46,847 nt of DNA from an uncultured Dokdonia sp. GTDB lineage: Bacteria; Bacteroidota; Bacteroidia; Flavobacteriales; Flavobacteriaceae. The stretch is from the NCBI GenBank assembly GCA_913060645.1, contig CAJXSW010000009.1, forward strand, positions 1-46,847. The letters are read 5' to 3'. Shown here one piece after another: positions 34,780 to 42,194 of the stretch. The stretch's first letter is position 1; the number at the start of each line of letters is the position of its first letter. A model generated the notes under the pieces. That model saw nothing but the letters and a program-made list of their open reading frames with translations. It had not been told where the DNA came from and did no database searches. The position numbers and the translations under genes are program-made.

Positions 34780-34912
34780 GGTTTATGGTTTATGAGGTGG
34801 ATGAAAGTTGGAGACATTCACCCTTAGCGTATAAGATGTTGATAATGTTGAAAGAATAGAGCTATTGAATATAATACTGTGTAGTATATTGTGTATAATT
34901 TACCTCACTAAT

Positions 34913-35476
34913 ATGAAATCATTACTATTAACATTATTTTCAACAAAAAGAGGTTTAAAAATTTTAGACGAAGAATTTGAAGATGACTTATACAGGAAAA
35001 GTCTCTTGATTTTTGGTGTTTATGAAATGATTCAATTCATAACCGACTTTAAAAAAGAAGCTTACGAAAATAGAATACTTCAAATTTTCTTAGAGTTTGG
35101 ATTGTCTATTTTATTCTCGATTATAGTTGGCCTAATATTTTCCTACATGTTATACCAGGTTGGAAAATGGTTTAATGGAAATAGTAATTTTATTGAGGTC
35201 TTTTCTCTTTTAGCATACTCATATTTCCCAATTATTATAGGATTGATAATTATCATAATATTTAAAGAAACTAATTATGAAATTGGAGGCATAAAAAACA
35301 CTAGTTTATTTAATTTTATTTTGTTGCTCAGTTGGTTGCTATCTGGAAAAATAATATTTCAAGGATTATTGAAGTTTAACGACTACGGAATAGTAAAAGC
35401 AATATTGAATTTGTCAATTTTAATAGGACTTATCGTTGGACTATATTTTTTACTTCCATATTTAATCATATCATAA
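34913..35476 (+). CDS. YIP1-like multi-pass membrane protein
   Basis: A 187-residue protein: a charged N-terminus (MKSLLLTLFSTKRGLKILDEEFEDDLYRK quoted in part only: FSTKRGLKILDEEFEDD) and four to five hydrophobic helices, in the layout of YIP1-domain proteins. The ATG at 34913 is preferred over 34865 because it removes a hydrophobic extension and starts at the family-like MKSLLLTLFS. Base composition is visibly more AT-rich than most of the window. It is followed by another AT-rich membrane-protein gene. No function can be assigned. Confidence 0.7.
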   Translation: MKSLLLTLFSTKRGLKILDEEFEDDLYRKSLLIFGVYEMIQFITDFKKEAYENRILQIFLEFGLSILFSIIVGLIFSYMLYQVGKWFNGNSNFIEVFSLLAYSYFPIIIGLIIIIIFKETNYEIGGIKNTSLFNFILLLSWLLSGKIIFQGLLKFNDYGIVKAILNLSILIGLIVGLYFLLPYLIIS

Positions 35477-35594
35477 AAATTACAATTCTAAAGCAGATTA
35501 ATTTAATTCTCACAGAATTTAACTGGTTAGAACTCAACACCAGCATGCTATATGTTACTGAGAGTTTAAAAATTTTATAAGACATATCTAAACT

Positions 35595-36137
35595 ATGTAC
35601 CCAAAAGCTATTAGATATATAGTTCTCCTTTTTCTCTTAAACCTAATAATATTAGTGATTAATATTATTTACAAGGATCCTTTTGCCTCCGTGATATCTG
35701 ATTTAGACTATTCAAAATTATTCCTATTCCTGAGCGGTATTAGTTTAGTGTTATTTGTCATTTTATCATCATCATACAAAGAATTTAGAGTATTAAGTAT
35801 AATCGCGTCCGTTTCATTTCTATCCTTATCAATATTCTTTAATCTGAGATTAGCAAAGGCCAACTTTAACCGATTTCAATGCAACAAAAGCCTTACAGAG
35901 TATTATGATTATTTTGAGGTTGATTCGTGTGTAAAAATCACAAAGAAATTTAAGCAGGATGTAATTAATCAAGAGATAAAGTATTTTCAAAAAGAATACA
36001 ACCCAAATAAGGAGTTCGAAGAAAGAATCAGAGATCAATATGGAATAGAACTTATAGCAGCAAGCTGCACACAATTTACTTCTATGACATGCTACAACGA
36101 GCTTGTTAAGGATTATATAGCTAAGAAGAATGAGTAA
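35595..36137 (+). CDS. Hypothetical membrane protein with Cys-containing C-terminal domain
   Basis: A 180-residue protein of unrecognised family. Three hydrophobic helices fill roughly residues 6-85, and a soluble, charged C-terminal half carries four cysteines (in FQCNKSL, DSCVKI, ASCTQF and MTCYNE). If exported to the periplasm these could form two disulfides. The gene is AT-rich like its upstream neighbour and is separated from it by 118 bases with no terminator, so the two may be a recently acquired pair. Palindrome copy 13 lies 14 bases after its stop codon. Confidence 0.65.
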   Translation: MYPKAIRYIVLLFLLNLIILVINIIYKDPFASVISDLDYSKLFLFLSGISLVLFVILSSSYKEFRVLSIIASVSFLSLSIFFNLRLAKANFNRFQCNKSLTEYYDYFEVDSCVKITKKFKQDVINQEIKYFQKEYNPNKEFEERIRDQYGIELIAASCTQFTSMTCYNELVKDYIAKKNE

Positions 36138-36151
36138 GATGATTTTCTTAA

Positions 36152-36167
36152 TATTTTCGCGAAAGCG
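36152..36167. repeat. Iterated palindrome copy 13
   Basis: TATTTTCGCGAAAGCG: right arm intact, left arm degenerate. It lies between the AT-rich gene's stop codon and the lpdA terminator. Confidence 0.88.
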
Positions 36168-36186
36168 TAATACCCCAAAAACCAAA

Positions 36187-36216
36187 AAAAAACCTGCTAT
36201 CACTAGCAGGTTTTTT
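36187..36216. terminator. Terminator (bidirectional, mainly lpdA)
   Basis: Stem AAAAAACCTGCTA / TAGCAGGTTTTTT with a TCAC loop, giving a T tract on both strands. It lies between the convergent hypothetical gene and lpdA. Confidence 0.9.
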
Positions 36217-36241
36217 AGTACTCTATAATATGTTATTATGA

Positions 36242-37639
36242 TTACACGTGCAACGCTCTGTCTGCCGTAGCAGCTAGTGCTGCTTCTTTTACAGCTTCTG
36301 CATACGTAGGGTGTGCGTGGCTCATGCGAGCAATATCTTCTGCACTTGCACGGAACTCCATTGCAGTTACTGCCTCTGCAATAAGATCTGCTACACGAGC
36401 TCCTACCATGTGTACTCCTAGTACTTCATCTGTAGTTTTATCTGCAAGGATTTTTACAAATCCGTCGGTATCTCCACTTGCGCGGCTACGTCCTAGTGCA
36501 CGCATAGGGAACTGTCCAGACTTGTACTCAACACCAGCTTCTTTAAGTTGCTCTTCGGTTTTACCTACAGAAGCAACTTCTGGCCATGTGTATACAACAC
36601 CTGGAATTAAGTTATAATCAATATGAGGTTTTTGACCTGCCATGATTTCGGCAACTAGTGTTCCTTCTTCCTCTGCTTTGTGAGCGAGCATTGCTCCTTT
36701 AATCACATCACCTATTGCATAGATGTTTGATACATTAGTTTGTAAATGTGCATTTACTTCTACTCTACCTCTATCATCTGTTTTAATACCTACAGCATCT
36801 AGATTTAATCCATCTGTATAAGCACGACGACCTACGGCTACAAGCACGTAGTCTCCTTTAAACTCAACATCATGACCTTTCTTATCTGTCGCTTTTACAG
36901 TTACCTCATCTCCATTTCTCTCTACGGCAGTTACACCATGAGAAAGAGCAAATTTCATTTTTTGCTTCTTGAAGACTTTAAGTAACTCTTTACTTTGCGC
37001 GCCATCCATTGTTGGGATAATGCGATCCATATACTCAACAACAGTAACCTCTGCTCCTAGTCTTTTATAAACTTGACCAAGCTCAAGACCTATTACTCCA
37101 CCTCCTATCACAATCATGTGCTTAGGAACTTCTGGAAGTTTTAATGCCTCCGTAGAAGTAATGATACGCTCTTTATCTAATGTGATAAAAGGTAATGTAC
37201 TAGGCTTAGAACCTGTAGCGATAATGGTATTTTTTGCCTCGATCGTTACATTCTTCTCTCCAGCAATATCAATATGTGTTGCGTCTTTAAAAGAACCTAC
37301 ACCTTGATACACATCAATTTTATTCTTATCCATTAAGAACTCAATTCCTTTAGTAGTCATGTCTACTACACCTTGCTTACGCGAGATCATTTTTTCAAGA
37401 TTGAGGCTTACTTCGCCTACGTCTATTCCGTGATCTTCAAAATGTTTTATGGCGTCTTCGTAGTGGTGGGAAGAGTCTAAAAGTGCCTTAGAAGGAATAC
37501 AACCTACGTTTAAGCAAGTTCCTCCTAGTGTACTATATTTTTCTATAATTGCAGTTTTCATTCCTAGTTGTGCACAGCGTATTGCTGCAACATATCCTCC
37601 AGGACCAGAGCCTATAATGGCTACATCGTATGAACTCAT
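36242..37639 (-). CDS. lpdA: Dihydrolipoyl dehydrogenase (E3)
   Basis: A 465-residue FAD-dependent disulfide oxidoreductase that reoxidises dihydrolipoamide in pyruvate and 2-oxoglutarate dehydrogenase complexes. It has an N-terminal FAD dinucleotide motif (IGSGPGGYVAA), redox disulfide GGTCLNVGCIPSKAL, NAD-binding motif VIGGGVIGLELG, and the dimer-interface catalytic His-Glu in SHAHPTYAEAVKEAAL. Length is standard. A consensus -7 box (TATCTTTG, 37661-37668) lies 21 bases upstream of the ATG, so its leader is very short. Confidence 0.97.
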   Translation of the reverse strand: MSSYDVAIIGSGPGGYVAAIRCAQLGMKTAIIEKYSTLGGTCLNVGCIPSKALLDSSHHYEDAIKHFEDHGIDVGEVSLNLEKMISRKQGVVDMTTKGIEFLMDKNKIDVYQGVGSFKDATHIDIAGEKNVTIEAKNTIIATGSKPSTLPFITLDKERIITSTEALKLPEVPKHMIVIGGGVIGLELGQVYKRLGAEVTVVEYMDRIIPTMDGAQSKELLKVFKKQKMKFALSHGVTAVERNGDEVTVKATDKKGHDVEFKGDYVLVAVGRRAYTDGLNLDAVGIKTDDRGRVEVNAHLQTNVSNIYAIGDVIKGAMLAHKAEEEGTLVAEIMAGQKPHIDYNLIPGVVYTWPEVASVGKTEEQLKEAGVEYKSGQFPMRALGRSRASGDTDGFVKILADKTTDEVLGVHMVGARVADLIAEAVTAMEFRASAEDIARMSHAHPTYAEAVKEAALAATADRALHV

Positions 37640-37660
37640 AATTTATTTTTAAAAGTTACA

Positions 37661-37668
37661 CAAAGATA
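37661..37668 (-). promoter_or_regulatory. Predicted -7 box of lpdA
   Basis: TATCTTTG on the minus strand, identical to the guaB -7 box; no clear -33 TTG. Confidence 0.55.
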
Positions 37669-37754
37669 CAAATATGAGTAGTAGTTTAAAACATAAACAA
37701 GACTCCTTTTTTGTTCAAAAATATCCTTGCTAGTAATACAAATTCTCCATAAAA

Positions 37755-37776
37755 AAAGCCCTCTAGTGAGGGCTTT
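37755..37776 (-). terminator. Terminator of the DUF2911 gene
   Basis: A 9-bp stem AAAGCCCTC / GAGGGCTTT with a TAGT loop, followed by TTTTATGG on the minus strand. Palindrome copy 14 lies between it and the stop codon. Confidence 0.82.
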
Positions 37777-37778
37777 CC

Positions 37779-37794
37779 TGTTTTCGCGAAAGCG
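37779..37794. repeat. Iterated palindrome copy 14
   Basis: TGTTTTCGCGAAAGCG, right arm intact, 12 bases after the DUF2911 stop codon and 2 bases from its terminator. Confidence 0.9.
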
Positions 37795-37806
37795 AAAAAG
37801 TATCAC

Positions 37807-38652
37807 TTACATTGCTCCCCATTCTTTTAGAGAGTCCATGTTCATTTTTACATAATCTTGATTCTTTGCTTCCTTTGCTCCTTCTAGAGATGCTTTGGCA
37901 GCCTTGATAGCACCTTTCTTGTTGCCTACTTTTGCAAGTAATAAAGACTGCTGGCGTAGTTGCCAGAATTTTGGCTCCTTAGTCATAGACATTGCTTTCT
38001 CCATGTACGTGTTTGCCTTTTCTAGAGATTGACCAGTGCTTGAAAGATATACTGCAGCAGCATAATAATCATTTACTCCTGGTCCAGCCATGATTTTATC
38101 AATCTGAGCCATTACCGTCTCGTTTGCTGGTACATTAAAAGGTACTGCAACAAACGTTTTATCCCACTGCATTGTTAAGTGTGCACCCTCGTTAGTAATG
38201 TGGTTGATTCCCATAGTAAAAGACTCTGCAGCCATGTTACTCATCTGTGCTTTTGCAGTAAATGTAGCTGCTACTTTGCTATCATCCCAAGTTGCTGGAG
38301 TTCCCCAGTTGCTTGTATCATTATAAAAATATACTTCCCATGCATCTTGCATAGGCTTAGTAAATACAGCATAAGAACCTGCTTTAAGTTCCTTCCCTCC
38401 TATGGTTACTGGAGTAGAAAAGCTTACCGTAGTATTTGCATTTGCTCCCGTACGCCACATTGCACCATAAGGCACTAGATCTCCCATAATGGTACGTCCT
38501 TTCATTGCTGGGCGTGAGTATTCTAATGTAACATCTGTAAGACCTACTACTTGCATCACTTTGGCCGCTGGGCTAGGTGCTGGAGTGTCAATTTGTGCAG
38601 TAACGCCCGCAGTCATAAGACCTAAGAAAGCTACAAAAAGTAATTTTTTCAT
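37807..38652 (-). CDS. DUF2911 secreted protein
   Basis: A 281-residue protein with a signal peptide (MKKLLFVAFLGLMTAGVTAQ) and a DUF2911 domain: VGLTDVTLEYSRPAMKGRTI, GAMWRTGANANTTVSFS and GSYAVFTKP are typical segments. The last 90 residues form helical, TPR-like repeats (YYAAAVYLSSTGQSLEKA...). Secreted DUF2911 proteins are common in Bacteroidetes but have no established activity. A consensus -7 box at 38709-38716 places palindrome copy 15 at about the transcription start. Confidence 0.88.
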   Translation of the reverse strand: MKKLLFVAFLGLMTAGVTAQIDTPAPSPAAKVMQVVGLTDVTLEYSRPAMKGRTIMGDLVPYGAMWRTGANANTTVSFSTPVTIGGKELKAGSYAVFTKPMQDAWEVYFYNDTSNWGTPATWDDSKVAATFTAKAQMSNMAAESFTMGINHITNEGAHLTMQWDKTFVAVPFNVPANETVMAQIDKIMAGPGVNDYYAAAVYLSSTGQSLEKANTYMEKAMSMTKEPKFWQLRQQSLLLAKVGNKKGAIKAAKASLEGAKEAKNQDYVKMNMDSLKEWGAM

Positions 38653-38685
38653 TGTTGTTGTTTTTTTAGTTAATGTGATTTTTTA

Positions 38686-38701
38686 CGCTTTCGCGAAAAA
38701 G
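38686..38701. repeat. Iterated palindrome copy 15, at the DUF2911 transcription start
   Basis: CGCTTTCGCGAAAAAG, left arm intact. It begins 8 bases downstream of the -7 box on the minus strand, so it would cover the +1 region. Confidence 0.88.
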
Positions 38702-38708
38702 TCTTTCA

Positions 38709-38716
38709 CAAAAATA
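38709..38716 (-). promoter_or_regulatory. Predicted -7 box of the DUF2911 gene
   Basis: TATTTTTG on the minus strand; the ATG is 56 bases downstream. Confidence 0.5.
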
Positions 38717-38909
38717 AGGCGTTCTAAAGGGGTAAGTGTTAACAAAATCTTAATATCAGCGCATTCTCTTAAATGGCTTAAAACCGTTTCTTTCCATAAT
38801 ATGTATTTAGTGTGTGCCGCTACTCTTGATACTTCTGTCTGCTTTACTCTTTAAATAAGGTACTCATAAAGTAATGCGTCAAAGTGATATATTATTTTAA
38901 TTTAATTTT

Positions 38910-38940
38910 TGTTTAACCTTTTAGTACTTGTAATTAAACA
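38910..38940 (+). promoter_or_regulatory. Inverted repeat at the SRPBCC promoter, candidate operator
   Basis: TGTTTAA (38910-38916) and TTAAACA (38934-38940) are perfect inverted arms 17 bases apart that bracket the -33 TTG. The layout fits an operator for a dimeric regulator such as a MerR/CarH-type protein; none is encoded in this window. Confidence 0.45.
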
Positions 38941-38957
38941 TTTTGATTGTATTTTTA
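38928..38957 (+). promoter_or_regulatory. Promoter of the SRPBCC-SDR unit
   Basis: TTG (38928-38930), a 19-base spacer and TATTTTTA (38950-38957); the last base departs from TAnnTTTG. The ATG is 19 bases downstream. Confidence 0.6.
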
Positions 38958-38976
38958 AACTCTCAATAAAGCGACT

Positions 38977-39483
38977 ATGAAAATCTATCAAATACATACC
39001 AAGCAAAATGTTCCCATCACGGTGGAGGAAGCTTGGAATTTCTTATCAAACGCTCGTAACCTAGGTACCATCACGCCATCGTATATGAACTTTAATATCT
39101 TATCTGGTGCAGATAGACCTGTGTATGCAGGACAGCTTATACAATATACGGTGACTCCTATTTCTAACATCAAAATGAAATGGGTGACAGAAATTATAAG
39201 TGTAAAGGAAGGAGAGTACTTTGTAGATGAGCAAAAATATGGTCCATACGCATTATGGCACCACAAACACTTTATCAAAGCAATACCGGGAGGTGTAGAG
39301 ATGGAAGATATTGTAGACTATGCCGTACCTGCAGGATTCTTAGGTAGACTAGCACATCCCTATATCGTACAACCTAAGCTTGATGAAATTTTTGAATATA
39401 GAAAGAAAGCGCTAGAAGAAAAATTTGGAGTTTATAAAGCTCCTACAGAAACAACAACTTTAAAACAAGATATAATCGCATAA
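38977..39483 (+). CDS. SRPBCC-family ligand-binding protein
   Basis: A 168-residue protein of the SRPBCC/START-like fold (helix-grip) with an N-terminal VPITVEEAWNFLSNARNLGTITP segment, a central MKWVTEIISVKEGEYFVDEQKYGPY strand region quoted here as KEGEYFVDEQKYGPY, and a long C-terminal helix with LDEIFEYRKKALEEKFG. Such proteins bind small hydrophobic molecules. It starts a unit with a short-chain dehydrogenase (28-base gap) and sits next to a photolyase, an arrangement I associate with light-stress clusters in Bacteroidetes. Ligand unknown. Confidence 0.87.
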   Translation: MKIYQIHTKQNVPITVEEAWNFLSNARNLGTITPSYMNFNILSGADRPVYAGQLIQYTVTPISNIKMKWVTEIISVKEGEYFVDEQKYGPYALWHHKHFIKAIPGGVEMEDIVDYAVPAGFLGRLAHPYIVQPKLDEIFEYRKKALEEKFGVYKAPTETTTLKQDIIA

Positions 39484-39511
39484 CTGCATCACCACAATAA
39501 CATATAACACT

Positions 39512-40210
39512 ATGGGCAAAAACATACTTTTAATAGGAGGAAGTCACGGAATTGGATTTGAAATCGCTAGTAAGTTACACCACGATCATACTGTATACGT
39601 AGCATCGCGTACTAATGAAAACCTAGGAAATCTTGATGTAAATTACATCGAGTATGACACAGAAAAGGACGAACTAGATTTGAGTCAGCTGCCGGATCAT
39701 ATCGATGGTTTTGTATTCTGCCCTGGGACTATCAACCTTAAGCCTTTTAAAATGCTAGGTGTAGATACTTTTAGAGAAGACCTAGAGATTAACTTTTTGA
39801 GCATGATAAAAGTGGTGCACCAAGTTATGGAGCACCTAAAAAAGTCTGAGCAAGCGAGTCTAGTATTCTTCAGTACCGTAGCAGTTAAGGTAGGTATGCC
39901 TTTCCACACGAGTGTAGCTGCTGCAAAAGGCGCTATCGAAGGTTTTGCAAAAGCACTAGCGGCCGAGTATGCTCCTAAGCTTAGAGTAAATGTAATTGCT
40001 CCATCACTTACAGATACTCCTCTTGCAAAAAGATTATTGAGCAATGACAAAAAGAAAGAAATGATGGACGCTCGCCACCCTCTTAAACGCGTGGGAACCA
40101 GCCAAGATATCGCAAATATTGCATCCTTCTTATTAAGCGATGAGAGCTCTTGGATCACCGGACAGGTAATCGGTGTAGATGGAGGTATGAGTACGCTTAA
40201 CGTAAATTAA
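39512..40210 (+). CDS. Short-chain dehydrogenase/reductase
   Basis: A 232-residue Rossmann-fold NAD(P)H oxidoreductase. The cofactor motif is GGSHGIGFEIA. The catalytic region keeps Ser (FFSTVAV) but where YxxxK is expected it reads TSVAAAKGA: the Lys is present, while the usual Tyr position is Ser or Val, so activity may be altered or lost. The C-terminal end ITGQVIGVDGGMS is typical of classical SDRs. It is encoded downstream of the SRPBCC gene and upstream of the photolyase. Substrate unknown. Confidence 0.9.
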   Translation: MGKNILLIGGSHGIGFEIASKLHHDHTVYVASRTNENLGNLDVNYIEYDTEKDELDLSQLPDHIDGFVFCPGTINLKPFKMLGVDTFREDLEINFLSMIKVVHQVMEHLKKSEQASLVFFSTVAVKVGMPFHTSVAAAKGAIEGFAKALAAEYAPKLRVNVIAPSLTDTPLAKRLLSNDKKKEMMDARHPLKRVGTSQDIANIASFLLSDESSWITGQVIGVDGGMSTLNVN

Positions 40211-40239
40211 ACCCCTATAATTATTAATGGTGGGTAATA

Positions 40240-40255
40240 CGCTTTCGCGAAAGCG
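40240..40255. repeat. Iterated palindrome copy 16 (perfect)
   Basis: Perfect CGCTTTCGCGAAAGCG (18-bp with flanks, 40239-40256) between the SDR gene and the hairpin ahead of the photolyase gene. Confidence 0.95.
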
Positions 40256-40271
40256 TGCAAGTCATTATCAT

Positions 40272-40306
40272 AAAGCTCAAAGATGCGATTAGTATCTTTG
40301 AGCTTT
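40272..40306 (+). terminator. Hairpin between SDR and photolyase genes
   Basis: A perfect 13-bp stem AAAGCTCAAAGAT / ATCTTTGAGCTTT with a nine-base loop, followed by CTTATG. It is 14 bases before the photolyase ATG, so it may terminate the SDR transcript or attenuate read-through into the photolyase gene. Confidence 0.65.
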
Positions 40307-40320
40307 CTTATGCAACAACT

Positions 40321-41631
40321 ATGAGCAGTAACAAAGTAAATATTTTTTGGTTTCGTCGTGATTTACGATTAGATGATAACGTAGGATTTCTAGAAGCACT
40401 TAAAGGTGACTTACCGGTACTTCCTATCTTTATTTTTGATAAAGAAATTCTTGACAAATTACCAAAAGATGACGCCCGCGTGACGTTCATTTTTGAAACA
40501 CTACAAAAAATGCGTAGCACCTTGCAAGATGAGCATGGTAGTTCGCTAGCGATGTATTACAACTCTCCAGAAAAAGTGTTTGAGCAACTATCACAAGATT
40601 TTGAAATTGCCTCTGTATTTACAAACCGTGATTATGAGCCGTATGCAAAGGAGAGAGATGAAAAAATAACATCATTACTTGAAGAGAAAAATATTGAATT
40701 TAAGACCTTCAAGGATCAAGTGATCTTTGAAAAACATGAGGTGGTTAAAGGTGACGGTAATCCATACGTAGTCTACACACCTTTTAAGAATAAGTGGAAA
40801 GAACGCTTTGATGTAGATAAGGATCTTACCATACACTACACTTCCCAGCATCTCAACAATCTTATAGAACACAGTCGCCTGCCTAATCTGAGTTTATCAG
40901 ACATGGGGTTTGAAAAATCTGCTATTGAGGTTCCTGAGTATGACGTCACTCCTACTCTTATTCAAAATTACGAAGACACACGCAACTTTCCTGCGCAGGA
41001 TGGCACCTCACATTTAGGGCCGCATTTGCGTTTTGGAACCGTGAGTGTGCGTAAAATGATGAAAAAAGCTATTGCAGAAACCAATGAGATTTTCTGGAGC
41101 GAACTCATATGGAGAGAGTTTTTTATGCAGATTCTGTATCACTTCCCACATACAAAAGACCAAGCCTTCAGATCAAAATATGACCGTATAGACTGGCGTA
41201 ATAACGAAGAAGAATTTGAAAAGTGGAAAAATGGCGAGACTGGTTATCTACTGGTAGATGCTGGTATGCGCGAGCTCAACACTACAGGATATATGCACAA
41301 TAGAGTACGTATGCTGGTTGCGAGCTTTTTATGCAAGCACTTACTTATAGACTGGAGATGGGGAGAAACCTATTTTGCTGAAAAATTACTAGACTATGAT
41401 ATGAGTGCAAACGTAGGTAACTGGCAGTGGGCAGCAGGTTCTGGAGTGGATGCAGCACCTTACTTCCGTATTTTTAATCCTATGACGCAGGTGGATAAAT
41501 TTGACAAGCAAAAGGAATATATCTCAAAGTGGATTCCAGAGCATGATACAGATAAGTATCCTGAGAAAATGGTAGATCACAAAGAAGCTAGAGAGCGTTG
41601 TTTAAAGACGTATAAGGAGGCGGTTGCTTAG
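40321..41631 (+). CDS. Deoxyribodipyrimidine photolyase (cryptochrome/photolyase family)
   Basis: A 436-residue flavoprotein of the class I photolyase type, repairing UV-induced cyclobutane pyrimidine dimers with blue light. The N-terminal domain opens VNIFWFRRDLRLDDN. The C-terminal FAD domain has EFFMQILYHFPHTKD, DAGMRELNTTGYMHNRVRM, and DYDMSANVGNWQWAAGSG followed by DAAPYFRIFNP. The ATG at 40321 starts the family-like N-terminus; the open frame extends to a GTG at 40255 that overlaps the palindrome and is not used here. A photoreceptor cryptochrome role cannot be excluded. Palindrome copy 17 lies two bases past the stop. Confidence 0.94.
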   Translation: MSSNKVNIFWFRRDLRLDDNVGFLEALKGDLPVLPIFIFDKEILDKLPKDDARVTFIFETLQKMRSTLQDEHGSSLAMYYNSPEKVFEQLSQDFEIASVFTNRDYEPYAKERDEKITSLLEEKNIEFKTFKDQVIFEKHEVVKGDGNPYVVYTPFKNKWKERFDVDKDLTIHYTSQHLNNLIEHSRLPNLSLSDMGFEKSAIEVPEYDVTPTLIQNYEDTRNFPAQDGTSHLGPHLRFGTVSVRKMMKKAIAETNEIFWSELIWREFFMQILYHFPHTKDQAFRSKYDRIDWRNNEEEFEKWKNGETGYLLVDAGMRELNTTGYMHNRVRMLVASFLCKHLLIDWRWGETYFAEKLLDYDMSANVGNWQWAAGSGVDAAPYFRIFNPMTQVDKFDKQKEYISKWIPEHDTDKYPEKMVDHKEARERCLKTYKEAVA

Positions 41632-41633
41632 TA

Positions 41634-41649
41634 CGCTTTCGCGAAAGCG
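41634..41649. repeat. Iterated palindrome copy 17 (perfect)
   Basis: Perfect CGCTTTCGCGAAAGCG (18-bp with flanks, 41633-41650), two bases after the photolyase stop codon. Confidence 0.95.
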
Positions 41650-41737
41650 TAGTTACACAAGTCGCTATTTTCAAAAACCTTACAAAAGAATATAGGTTTA
41701 ACTACCTACGCTAAAATTTTCATAAAGAACACATAAT

Positions 41738-41745
41738 TACTTTTG
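41738..41745 (+). promoter_or_regulatory. Predicted -7 box of the DoxX-SDR operon
   Basis: TACTTTTG on the plus strand matches TAnnTTTG; the ATG is 41 bases downstream. Confidence 0.5.
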
Positions 41746-41786
41746 ACGCGTCTCCTACTTACGAGAGATTTGTTTCAAAAATTATT

Positions 41787-42194
41787 ATGAAAACAACAAC
41801 CATAGCAAATATACTCACGATTATAACCATACTAGCCATCGGTTTTTTTGCATTACCAAAACTGATAGGTCTTGAACAAAGCGTTCAAGGTTTTTCTAAT
41901 TTTAATGAGGTAATAGGAATCCCAAACAACATCGCGCGATACGTGACGGGAGTTGTAGAGTTAATCACAGCCATCCTCCTTATACTCTCGCTTACGCTTA
42001 AAAGAAAAACAGAAGTTGCACATATTTTGGGTTATTTACTTCTAACCGGAACGATGCTAGGTGGACTACTCACAGAGTATTTAATACGCCCTGAGCCTAA
42101 AATGATGCTCGTATATATTGCCATAGCTTTACTTATAATTGCCGTGTACCAACTTTTAAATACGTACGCACTTAAAACCGTTGATCATGAATAA
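41787..42194 (+). CDS. DoxX-like membrane protein
   Basis: A 135-residue inner-membrane protein with four hydrophobic helices (ILTIITILAIGFFALPKLIG, the GVVELITAILLILSL region, LLLTGTMLGGLL and the C-terminal MMLVYIAIALLIIAVY). The ARYVTGVVELITAI region is typical of DoxX-like proteins, often linked to oxidative-stress or respiratory functions. Its stop overlaps the following SDR gene by 8 bases, which couples the two. Exact role unknown. Confidence 0.85.
   Translation: MKTTTIANILTIITILAIGFFALPKLIGLEQSVQGFSNFNEVIGIPNNIARYVTGVVELITAILLILSLTLKRKTEVAHILGYLLLTGTMLGGLLTEYLIRPEPKMMLVYIAIALLIIAVYQLLNTYALKTVDHE

Larger units (their letters stand above)
38653..38976. other. Divergent intergenic region, DUF2911 / SRPBCC
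   Basis: This 324-base gap holds palindrome copy 15, the DUF2911 -7 box on the minus strand, and on the plus strand an inverted repeat and promoter for the SRPBCC operon. The middle (about 38720-38900) shows nothing I can name. Confidence 0.5.

Noticed and set aside
38489-38854. 121-residue plus-strand open frame
   Set aside because: Largely antisense to the DUF2911 gene, which has a signal peptide and recognised domain; the rest lies in its promoter region.
40255-40320. GTG-initiated extension of the photolyase
   Set aside because: It would begin inside the palindrome and translate through the 13-bp hairpin; the ATG at 40321 starts the family N-terminus.
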